DNA from: Mucilaginibacter terrae
Lineage (GTDB): Bacteria > Bacteroidota > Bacteroidia > Sphingobacteriales > Sphingobacteriaceae
Assembly (NCBI RefSeq): GCF_031951985.1
Contig: NZ_JAVLVU010000001.1
Span: 2,728,001-2,792,000 of the forward strand
Direction of reading: 5' to 3'
DNA length: 64,000 nt
Shown in pieces: positions 54,193 through 61,707 of the stretch. The first letter of the stretch is position 1. Each line of letters opens with the position of its first letter. The translations under genes were made by a program, and so were the position numbers. The notes under the pieces were generated by a model. That model was not told where the DNA came from and searched no databases. It saw only the letters and a list, made by a program, of their open reading frames with translations.

Positions 54193-54749
54193 TACGCTAC
54201 TCCTCTTATTTTTAACACTTCGCTTAACTTACGTTTAGCTCTCAAAAACTGGGTTCTTGAGGTGTTCTCGGTAATATTTAATATCTGTCCTATTTCTTCA
54301 TGGTCGTACCCCTCTATCAGATAGAGCGATAGTACAACCCGGTATCCTTCGGGCAGTTGTTTCATGGCATCCTTTATCTGGGCCACTTTGTATTGTGTTT
54401 CTTCGTCGTCGCATGCCTCTTCGTCGGGTATGTTTTCAAGCTGGTCGCTTTCCATTTCAACCCACTCGAGTTTGCGTTTGCGCAAAAGGTTGATGGAACG
54501 GTTTACCACAATTTGCTTAAGCCAAAGGCCAAATGTGGTTTCCTGCCTAAAATCTTTAACCTTGTTAAAGGCATCCAAAAACGATTCCTGAAGCACATCC
54601 TCGGCCTCATCCATATTGTTTAGCACCCTGAAAGCCACGTTTAGCATGGCTTTAGAATACAGGCGATACAGCTCATAGCAGGCTTTTTTACTTCCCTGCT
54701 TGCATTCAACCACCAGTTGATAATGTTTGTCTATGTATAAGGCTTCCAA
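54192..54749 (-). CDS. ECF RNA polymerase sigma factor
   Basis: This 185-residue protein has region 2 (residues ~18-90; MDEAEDVLQESFLDAFNKVK; TTFGLWLKQIVVNRSINLLR) and region 4 (~125-180; LPEGYRVVLSLYLIEGYDHE; NITENTSRTQFLRAKRKL). It starts a tight three-gene operon with the anti-sigma and beta-repeat protein, which is probably an envelope-stress regulon controlling itself. It is a different ECF group from the FecI-like factor at 30037-30627. Confidence 0.93.
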   Translation of the reverse strand: MEALYIDKHYQLVVECKQGSKKACYELYRLYSKAMLNVAFRVLNNMDEAEDVLQESFLDAFNKVKDFRQETTFGLWLKQIVVNRSINLLRKRKLEWVEMESDQLENIPDEEACDDEETQYKVAQIKDAMKQLPEGYRVVLSLYLIEGYDHEEIGQILNITENTSRTQFLRAKRKLSEVLKIRGVA

Positions 54750-55186
54750 GATTGTGAATCAGCTTTCAAGTTAATAGACGCAGTAATTTTCGGCACGTTG
54801 CATCATGTGCTTAAAAATTATTAAATATTTTTAAAGAAATGGATTTGAACCGGAATTATGCGGAATTTATAGAATGGACGAAATTGTAAGCCTGCTACGC
54901 GATCATGCTGAACTTTTTCAGCAGCCCATAAGCAAGGTCTCCACCTGTAAGCTTGTTATACTTGTCATTTCGAAAAACGGGAAATCTTTTCGAAGCGGTT
55001 AGCCTATCAGTTCGAACAAGATTTCTCTCTATCGTTCGAAACGACAGCAAGGGTTGGTAGCTAATAGCTCACTTGCGCGTTTACGCCTGAGGCGGATCGG
55101 ACTATTGTTGCAAGTCCTCGTTTCGCTATGCTACACTATGGGCTTTCCGCGGCTATCCTTAACGCGGGTTGTTGAGGAGAAAGATT
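54750..55186. other. 437-bp intergenic region with repeat element
   Basis: It contains copy 2 of the 85-bp palindromic element (54963-55046) and a CGCCT-G-AGGCG palindrome (55085-55095) shared with the exonuclease tail. A 62-codon plus-strand frame in it has no homology features and is not called. No promoter box is identified for the sigma gene. Confidence 0.6.
54963..55046 (+). repeat. ~85-bp palindromic element, copy 2 (MITE/REP-like)
   Basis: It begins TGTCATTTCGA and ends TTCGAAACGACA. It aligns end to end with the reverse complement of 49250-49334, with matching blocks GAAATCTTTTCGA, GATTTCTCTCT and CGTTCGAAA. Confidence 0.8.
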
Positions 55187-55719
55187 TTACTCTGCGTCGG
55201 CCGAAAGCTCGTTACCGTACCACTTGCGCGAGAAATCTTTAAAGTAGTCCATTTCGCCAGCCAGTACGCCCAGCATACCGCCTTCTAAACTATCGTAAGG
55301 CTTGGTACCATCCATGTTCGAAACATTTTCGGCAAAGGTGCGAAGTGTATAAATAGGATTTTGAGAATCATACGTTTCGCCCAGTTCTTTAAAATAGCTG
55401 CCGGTAATTTTAAATTTACCCGTGCCCCTGCAAGCCAAAACTACCTCGTTAAAGTTTTTATCTTTTATGCCTCACTGGCTTGCAATACACAACGCAGTAC
55501 ATCCATTTGGGTATGGCTGTCTCCCGTATTATCTAAACTGAGCACCAACACTTTGGGTAAAACATAAGCGCGATAATGTGCACTCAATTCAATCCCCTCG
55601 TTACGCGGGTCGGCAGATAGTTTACTTTTAACCGGACCACCAACTATCAGGTAGTTGGCCAGCATAACACCACCGCCTAATAAGCACACAATAATCAGGG
55701 TATAAACAATTTTCTTCAT
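55187..55719 (-). pseudogene. Unrecognised membrane-anchored protein, split by one frameshift
   Basis: The first frame from 55719 encodes a membrane anchor (MKKIVYTLIIVCLLGGGVML) and an exported domain to VLRCVLQASEA, stopping at 55465. The next frame reads GIKDKNFNEVVLACRGTGKF and runs to 55187. Adding one G at about 55467 (GAGGC to GAGGGC) joins them into about 177 residues without gap or overlap. The combined protein has a single N-terminal helix and an alpha/beta C-terminal part. I do not recognise the family. It may be a sequencing error, since both halves look under coding constraint. Confidence 0.7.
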
Positions 55720-55815
55720 GCGATAAGGATAATTTCTATCCTACTAAGATAATGAAATCTTGCACGTTGGCAATGAAAATGATTTAATGATAATCGTACA
55801 TCACTCACAGAGGAG

Positions 55816-56526
55816 TTACTCAATAAAATACCACGGAATTCCCAACAACCCTTTTTTATAATCGATATTAACCGTTTGCCCTATTGAAGTTGCAGAATAC
55901 TGGGATAAAGCAACCGAAATCTTTTCGGCTTCGCGATGAGTACCCCAAGGTTTAACTCTCAAATAATAAGTAGTACTTCTCCTGCCTCTGCTTATTGATT
56001 TGCCAAGCACTTTGGTATGGTATATCTTAGCTTCAGATGTATCATACACACAATTTATACCATATGTTGCCGCATAGCTATATAATGCAATATTCGCTAT
56101 AATTAATAATGACATCCAAAAACGATCTTTATTACCATGGTCAATTCTTTTGTGCGTTAATGATAATAATACAAGACATATAATAAAACCTACGGTACCA
56201 ACCTTAATTATACTGAAGAAACTTTCATACTCGTAATCTATTAATACACGAAAAGATATAGCTATTGCTGGAAAATCAATAAAATCAGCCACGTCAATAT
56301 CATCTTCCTTTTTAGTGATAGTAATTAATGATGCTAAACTCGGCCTCGAAATACCGTTAATAATTAAGCCCAAAATGGGCAGCAACAATACAACGGTAAA
56401 TAAGGCTTTGTAGGGATGTGGGTAAAACATAAACCAAAGGCTTAGGCCAATGGCAATCCATTCCAGCCAATCAAGCTTGTGAGTTACTACCTTATATGAT
56501 TTTTTTTGTTTAAAAGGTTTAGGCAT
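55816..56526 (-). CDS. Multi-pass membrane protein of unknown function
   Basis: The start at ATG 56526 (236 residues) begins MPKPFKQKKSYKVVTHKLDW; a GTG at 56544 is an alternative. There are about five hydrophobic segments between residues 25 and 155 and a soluble C-terminal part (YLRVKPWGTHREAEKISVAL; GQTVNIDYKKGLLGIPWYFI). The C-terminal strand pattern, ending with a conserved-looking GLLGIPWY, suggests a small beta domain. No catalytic motif is recognised. It appears to stand alone, with no terminator or promoter identified. Confidence 0.65.
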   Translation of the reverse strand: MPKPFKQKKSYKVVTHKLDWLEWIAIGLSLWFMFYPHPYKALFTVVLLLPILGLIINGISRPSLASLITITKKEDDIDVADFIDFPAIAISFRVLIDYEYESFFSIIKVGTVGFIICLVLLSLTHKRIDHGNKDRFWMSLLIIANIALYSYAATYGINCVYDTSEAKIYHTKVLGKSISRGRRSTTYYLRVKPWGTHREAEKISVALSQYSATSIGQTVNIDYKKGLLGIPWYFIE

Positions 56527-56647
56527 TAATTTATTTAATAGCACTTATTAAGAATACATACTATTAGGGAAACATCCTTGCAGTAATATCATATTACTAC
56601 TTTTAGCATGAAAGTGCTATTTTTACAATAGCACAAATGGGCATATT

Positions 56648-57091
56648 TTACTTTTTTACCGGCTCTAAAGTAAATATTATGGGAATGTTATGTGATGTGT
56701 TTACACTACGCCCGTCTTGCTTACCCGGAATCCAGTTAGGCATAGCCAAAACCACTCTTAATGCCTCCTCATCAAAAACCGAATCGGTACTTTTTAAAAT
56801 GCGGGCATCACGTATGTGCCCATCGGTACGGTCAACCACAAAGTAAACGTAAACCTTACCCTCGCGATTTTTACGCAAGGCCTTGGAGGGATATTTTAAG
56901 TTAGCTACCAGGTAAGTATGCAACGAATCTACACCACCTTTATACTGAGGTGGCTCCTGTATATAACTCACTATATTTTTGCGACTTTCTTCGTACTGCC
57001 TTGCAAACTCTTCCCGGCTAAAATGCACACTTTGTGCCCTGCACCACAACGCCGAAAAGCCAAGCAGTATAAATAATGATAAGGTTTTCAT
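56648..57091 (-). CDS. Periplasmic TonB C-terminal-domain protein
   Basis: The start at ATG 57091 (147 residues) opens onto a signal peptide (MKTLSLFILLGFSALWCRAQ). The remainder is mostly a TonB C-terminal domain: YPSKALRKNREGKVYVYFVV, DGHIRDARILKSTD and DEEALRVVLAMPNWIPGKQD. It lacks the proline-rich spacer and membrane anchor of a working TonB, so it is unlikely to energise receptors itself. Such secreted single-domain forms are frequent in Bacteroidota and their role is unsettled. The longer upstream frame looks non-coding. Confidence 0.82.
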   Translation of the reverse strand: MKTLSLFILLGFSALWCRAQSVHFSREEFARQYEESRKNIVSYIQEPPQYKGGVDSLHTYLVANLKYPSKALRKNREGKVYVYFVVDRTDGHIRDARILKSTDSVFDEEALRVVLAMPNWIPGKQDGRSVNTSHNIPIIFTLEPVKK

Positions 57092-57195
57092 ATGCCGAAA
57101 ATAAGGGTTAGATGGCATAGATAAAACTTTAAGCAAAGAATGTTGGGAATTATTAAAATGCACATGAACCACACACTTCATTAAGCAACATTGAA

Positions 57196-57471
57196 TCAAA
57201 CATCTTTCAACACAACAAGAATCTGCCCCTCAAACAACCTCACCGCCTCAATCACATCCTTGCTTAGCCCCCCACCATTAACCCAACGTTTGAGCTGCTA
57301 ATGCCTTCTACAGATATAATATTCGTCTTAATCACCGTCCCCTTTACATTCAGTTCAATACGGTCGCCAACATTTATCTCGCCATCAATAATAAACCCGG
57401 CCATTACTACACCACGGCCGGTAATGGGTAAACACATCAACACCTTTAAAATAGGCAACAGGTTTATCCAT
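57196..57471 (-). pseudogene. Stand-alone EF-Tu domain-2-like small protein with two compensating frameshifts
   Basis: ATG 57469-57471 overlaps the stop of the upstream lipoprotein gene (ATGGATAA). The frames read MDKPVAYFKGVDVF, then in a second frame ITGRGVVMAGFIIDGEINVG through SSSNVGLMVGG, then back in the first frame GLSKDVIEAVRLFEGQILVV to TGA 57196-57198. One extra C in CCC (~57430) and one missing G in a six-G run (~57270) account for both shifts. Together they restore 91 residues resembling the beta-barrel domain 2 of EF-Tu-type GTPases without the G domain. The role is unknown. Confidence 0.65.
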
Positions 57472-58369
57472 AGCTTAATCTGTTATTTTTAAATCGCGGC
57501 TGTTTATCCAACCCATTTTGCCTGCCTGCTTTGCGGTTGTCTTCTTTTTCGTAAAATACGTTGCCGCTTACCACGGCATTAGGCTGCAGTTCAACAAACC
57601 ACCAGGTGTTGCCTGCATTGTCTTTGCTTTGGGCTATGGCCCGGCCTTTACTGCCTTTTCCAATACTACCTACATCGTTCCCAAAATGCAGGTCGCCACC
57701 CAAAAACAAGGTATCGCGATTGGCAACGGCAGGCTTGTCGCGTAGTTTGGCCGAATCGGTTAGCGTCACAAACGCCTTAGGTTGATCTAAATATTGCTTT
57801 GGCAACTTGCTCCTTTGGTAATAGGCTGTGTAATGCAGGGGCTTAAATTTCAGGTTGGTGTCGCGGTAATTTACCTGGTATATTTTGCCGGCAGTAAGAT
57901 ATTCTGCACAACAGCCGGGATCGGTTATGTAAATAGCCTTAAGTTTGCCGCCATCAATATCCAAACGACTTACGGTTTGCAAATCGGTAAACACTTGCTT
58001 AAAGCCGCTTGCATTTTGAAGGTAAATAGCGGTCATGATTGGTTCGCCGCCACTGTAGCCCTCAAATATAATATCGTTTAATCCGTCGTTATTTACATCC
58101 ATTACATGCAGAGCAGCTTTTAGGTTTTTAAAACTCTCGACTAAATTGGTATAGCTGTTAAAATAGGCATCGTAAACACTTTTAAATTCAGGCGGGTAAC
58201 TCCTAAAAAATTGCTTTTTGGTAATACTATCCTGCTTTTCATATGTCGTCCACTTAAAACTGCTATCGCCATACGGAAATAAGTATATATTTTTTGCAGC
58301 AGGTTTATTATTGTATGTACATGCTCCTATAAAAATCAGTAGAACAGCTAAAGGGATTAGGTTTTTCAT
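57464..58369 (-). CDS. Lipoprotein with FG-GAP-like and SH3-like segments
   Basis: This 301-residue lipoprotein has its lipobox ending at the cysteine of LLIFIGACTYNNKPA. The middle part contains HVMDVNNDGLNDIIFEGYSG, a DxNxDGxxD calcium-binding pattern as in VCBS/FG-GAP repeats. The C-terminal third (VTLTDSAKLRDKPAVANRDT to NTWWFVELQPNAVVSGNVFY) resembles a bacterial SH3 domain. It is anchored at the envelope and could bind wall or polysaccharide. Its last codons overlap the start of the EF-Tu-domain gene. The function is unknown. Confidence 0.72.
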   Translation of the reverse strand: MKNLIPLAVLLIFIGACTYNNKPAAKNIYLFPYGDSSFKWTTYEKQDSITKKQFFRSYPPEFKSVYDAYFNSYTNLVESFKNLKAALHVMDVNNDGLNDIIFEGYSGGEPIMTAIYLQNASGFKQVFTDLQTVSRLDIDGGKLKAIYITDPGCCAEYLTAGKIYQVNYRDTNLKFKPLHYTAYYQRSKLPKQYLDQPKAFVTLTDSAKLRDKPAVANRDTLFLGGDLHFGNDVGSIGKGSKGRAIAQSKDNAGNTWWFVELQPNAVVSGNVFYEKEDNRKAGRQNGLDKQPRFKNNRLSYG

Positions 58370-58487
58370 TGGTTAAATATAGCCAGCAAAATTGGTATAA
58401 GACAATAACAACTACAATGCACAAGCAACATGTATTATATTCCCTCTTATAATCTTTTAACATCCCATAGCGTTATTAGCATACCAT

Positions 58488-59594
58488 ATGCTGCTCGCCC
58501 AAAAAAAGAAATACTTCAACTTAATATTTGCCACCACGCTTTGCCTGCTTACCGCCTGCAAACTGGTCCCCTCATTAGGCCGTAACCCCGAGGGCGAGGC
58601 ACTTACCCGTGTGGAGCAGCAGCCCAACTATAAAAACGGAAAATTTGTAAACCTGCCCTACCCCGATGATACCGTGCAAACCCGCATCAAAGGTGGTAAT
58701 ATGCTCAAACTGTTCTACGGCAAGCCCGATTCGGTGGTTCCGCCGCGGCAATTGCCCTGGGTAAAAACCAATCTTAAAACCCTGCCCAGTGATCAGCCTG
58801 TGGTGGTTTGGTTCGGGCATTCGTCGGTATTGATTAAGCACCAGGGTACCAATATTTTAATCGACCCGGTTTTTAGTGGCAATGCCGGTCCGGTGCCGGG
58901 CATGGTAAAGGCTTTTAAAGGGGCAACGCATTACGGGGTTGATGATATGCCGCCTATTGACGTGGTCATTATATCGCACGATCATTATGACCATATGGAC
59001 TACCGCACGCTTAAAAAGCTGCGCAAACATATAAAAAAGGTAATAGTGCCGGTGGGCGTGGGTTCGCACCTGCGGTACTGGGGCTATAAACCCGCACAAA
59101 TTATAGAACTCAACTGGCACCAAAGCCACACCCTGCCCGGCGGCATTGGCGTTACGGCCACCCCGGCCAGGCACCGCTCAAACCGTACGCTGGACGGCAA
59201 TAAAACGCTGTGGGCATCGTACGTAATTAAAACCGGGGCCTACAAACTTTTTTTCAGCGGCGACGGCGGTTACGGCCATCATTTTAAAACAATCGGCACA
59301 CAGTACGGCCCGTTCGACCTGGCCCTGGTTGAGTGCGGGCAATACAGCCCCAACTGGCCGCACAGCCACATGCACCCCAACCAAACCGCACAGGCCGCGC
59401 ATGACCTGCAGGCCCGCATCATGCAACCCATACACTGGGCCAAGTTTGCCGAAAGCAGCCATGTGTGGAACGACCCGGTACGCCAGCTCCTCCCCGCCGC
59501 GCAACAGTTAGGCATCACCGTAAGCATCCCCCGCCTTGGCGAACCCTACGTGGTTGGCAGCCCCGCCCTGCAAAAAGTTTGGTGGAAAATGTAG
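58488..59594 (+). CDS. Metallo-beta-lactamase-fold lipoprotein, NAPE-PLD-like
   Basis: This 368-residue protein has a lipobox (LCLLTACKLVPSLGR). The MBL site is ISHDHYDHMD (~residues 163-172), with WFGHSSVLIKHQGTNILIDP before it and metal-ligand regions ARHRSNRTL, FFSGDGGYGHHF and MQPIHWAKF after it. This set of motifs matches the N-acyl-phosphatidylethanolamine phospholipase D-like/UlaG-like hydrolases, which cut phosphodiester or lactone bonds. The HWAKF motif near the end is typical of the NAPE-PLD side. It acts at the envelope; substrate inferred as a lipid phosphodiester. It is a single gene. Confidence 0.87.
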   Translation: MLLAQKKKYFNLIFATTLCLLTACKLVPSLGRNPEGEALTRVEQQPNYKNGKFVNLPYPDDTVQTRIKGGNMLKLFYGKPDSVVPPRQLPWVKTNLKTLPSDQPVVVWFGHSSVLIKHQGTNILIDPVFSGNAGPVPGMVKAFKGATHYGVDDMPPIDVVIISHDHYDHMDYRTLKKLRKHIKKVIVPVGVGSHLRYWGYKPAQIIELNWHQSHTLPGGIGVTATPARHRSNRTLDGNKTLWASYVIKTGAYKLFFSGDGGYGHHFKTIGTQYGPFDLALVECGQYSPNWPHSHMHPNQTAQAAHDLQARIMQPIHWAKFAESSHVWNDPVRQLLPAAQQLGITVSIPRLGEPYVVGSPALQKVWWKM

Positions 59595-59679
59595 AAATTT
59601 GGCTGCCGCAAGGTTATGTCAGTACCGACAAGATCTTGCCAGTGTTCAAGGTGTTCAACTGCGTCCAAAACGTTTCAAC

Positions 59680-59775
59680 AACCACTACACCTGGAACATC
59701 ACGGAAAAACGAGGACTTTCCGGGCAATTGCGGAGTTTCAGGAGAATAAATGGAAGAGAAACGAAGGGTTTTAGA
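59680..59775. repeat. Dispersed hairpin repeat, copy B
   Basis: It is similar to 14346-14450. The hairpin CGGAAA (59702-59707) / TTTCCG (59717-59722) and the flanking AACGAGG are conserved. It lies within the 292-bp gap between the NAPE-PLD-like gene and the convergent serine hydrolase gene. Confidence 0.6.
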
Positions 59776-59886
59776 GCTCAGAGCGGGGTTTTGGAGGAAA
59801 AAAGATAGTAAACAAAAAGAGCGAAGGTTTTTAAGTGCCATTGCAAACTTCACCTGCCACTCAACCCTCCCCGCTCCAAATCCCCA

Positions 59887-61707
59887 CTATTGCATTCCCT
59901 TTTTTATAGCCTCATAAACCACATCCATTACACGCGCACGTATACGGCGGCTGTTCAGCAACATCGAATCTTTAGGATAAACCCGGTTTGACAGGAATAT
60001 GTACACCAGGTTCGATTTAGGGTCGACCCATACGCAGGTACCCGTATAGCCCGTGTGGCCATAGGTTTCGGGCGAGGCATAGTCTGACGGATAGTGCTTG
60101 CTCACCTCCGGGTCCCAACGGTCGAAACCAAGTCCACGGCGACTAACGTTTGATTGTTTGGCGGTAAACTGAGCCACAGTTTCGGGCTTAAAGTACTGTG
60201 TACCACCATAACTACCACCATTCAGCATCATTTGAAACAGGATAGCCAGATCATTGGCCGAAGCAAACAAACCCGCATGGCCCGATACCCCTCCTACCAT
60301 AGCCGCACCCTGGTCATGTACATAACCGGTCAGCAAATTATGCCTGAAATAAGTATCATTTTCGGTAGGAACAATTTGCTCCTTGGCAAAACGGTTACGC
60401 GGCAAAAAACCGGCAGTTTGCATACCTAAGGGATTGTAAAAATGGGTTTGCACGTACTCGTTAAGTGGCGTTGCGGTTACGGTTTCCACAATTTCTTTCA
60501 TAAAATACATGCTCAAATCGCTGTAAACGTACTTGCCACGGGTGCGCAGGGCCGAGTTAAGCATTTGCGGCCACATTACATCTTTGTAGTAATCTTTGCG
60601 CATATAATAACCATCGGTCACCTTGGTTGGGTAAGCAGCAGATGAGTCGGGACTATGGTCGGCCGCCTTAATATAATTGTAAAATGGGATGTACGATACC
60701 AAACCGGCCTGGTGCAACATTAATTCGCGCACGGTAATGTTGTTTTTACTGGTATTGCGCGCCATTGCTATGTAGCTACCCATGGTAGAGTCGAGGCTTA
60801 ATTTACCTTCATCTACCAGCCGCATTACTTCCATGGTAGTGGCAGATATTTTGGTAACCGATGCCAGGTCGAAAATGTCGGTGATCTTATCGGGCTGGGC
60901 ATTATTGTATTCGTGATAGCCGTATGCTTTGTTCAGGATAACTTTGCCGTCTTTAGCCACCAGCACTACAAAGCCGGGCGTTGCCTTATCATTCATGGCT
61001 TCGCGGGCAATATTATCAATGGGCAGCAGGTTCTCGGTTTTTATACCTACAGCCTCGGGTACGGTGTATTGCAAACGTGTTTTGGCAGTGATAAATCCTG
61101 CCCCGACCACATACTTAGCCGACATATTTTTTTGCAACTTCTGCGTAATTGCCACGCCGCCAAACACAGCCTGCGCCACAAAACCTGCCGCAACCGGCGA
61201 CAAACGCGAACACCATAATACAGGCGTAATTACAGCATTCAGTTTATCAAGCATAAGGCCGCTGCCCCAGTAGGCTATAACCACTTTTTTGAGCTTATCA
61301 TTCATGGCAATAAACTCTAATAAACGCGGGTTATTGAGGTCAGGGTCAGTTACCTGTAAAATGATGGTGCTATACAGTTTAAGATCATCGCTAAGCTTAC
61401 CAAAGTTTGTATAGGTAAGGCCGTTAAAAGCTTTTACTTTGGTGTACTTGTTAAGCAAGCTATCAAACGAGGCCGCGTAATCATGATTAAAACGCACACT
61501 GGCTATAGTCGCTTTATCTAAATCATGCAAGGGCACTACGTTTTGCTCATTATTAAGCAAAACCGTTGATTGAGCCGATAAGTTTTCCTCATTTACATAG
61601 GCACTACCCATTAAAACAGGTGGCGGCGGAATTTGTGCACAGGCGGTATTTAAAACAATAAAGCCCGCTAACAGGGCTATGGTTACAGCAAACTTATTTC
61701 TTCTCAT
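59887..61707 (-). CDS. Serine hydrolase (class C beta-lactamase/DD-peptidase fold) with GH3 C-terminal-like domain
   Basis: This 606-residue exported protein may be a lipoprotein (LNTACAQ). Residues ~40-215 (ENLSAQSTVLLNNEQNVVPL onward) resemble the C-terminal alpha/beta domain of family-3 glycosidases. From ~220 comes a penicillin-binding fold with S283-V-T-K286, Y395-S-D397 and GHTGYTG. Bacteroidota often have a fusion of a full GH3 catalytic barrel with this serine hydrolase; here the barrel is missing. It is likely a peptidoglycan or small-peptide hydrolase. Its ATG overlaps the stop of the amidohydrolase gene by 14 bp. Confidence 0.85.
   Translation of the reverse strand: MRRNKFAVTIALLAGFIVLNTACAQIPPPPVLMGSAYVNEENLSAQSTVLLNNEQNVVPLHDLDKATIASVRFNHDYAASFDSLLNKYTKVKAFNGLTYTNFGKLSDDLKLYSTIILQVTDPDLNNPRLLEFIAMNDKLKKVVIAYWGSGLMLDKLNAVITPVLWCSRLSPVAAGFVAQAVFGGVAITQKLQKNMSAKYVVGAGFITAKTRLQYTVPEAVGIKTENLLPIDNIAREAMNDKATPGFVVLVAKDGKVILNKAYGYHEYNNAQPDKITDIFDLASVTKISATTMEVMRLVDEGKLSLDSTMGSYIAMARNTSKNNITVRELMLHQAGLVSYIPFYNYIKAADHSPDSSAAYPTKVTDGYYMRKDYYKDVMWPQMLNSALRTRGKYVYSDLSMYFMKEIVETVTATPLNEYVQTHFYNPLGMQTAGFLPRNRFAKEQIVPTENDTYFRHNLLTGYVHDQGAAMVGGVSGHAGLFASANDLAILFQMMLNGGSYGGTQYFKPETVAQFTAKQSNVSRRGLGFDRWDPEVSKHYPSDYASPETYGHTGYTGTCVWVDPKSNLVYIFLSNRVYPKDSMLLNSRRIRARVMDVVYEAIKKGMQ

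Noticed and set aside
55054..55242. Plus-strand ORF of 62 codons
   Set aside because: It spans intergenic repeat DNA and runs antisense into the frameshifted unknown gene; no start signals or recognisable features.
59465..59853. Several overlapping ORFs on both strands after the NAPE-PLD-like gene
   Set aside because: They consist of the end of that gene in other frames plus the dispersed repeat; no codon-usage or domain support.
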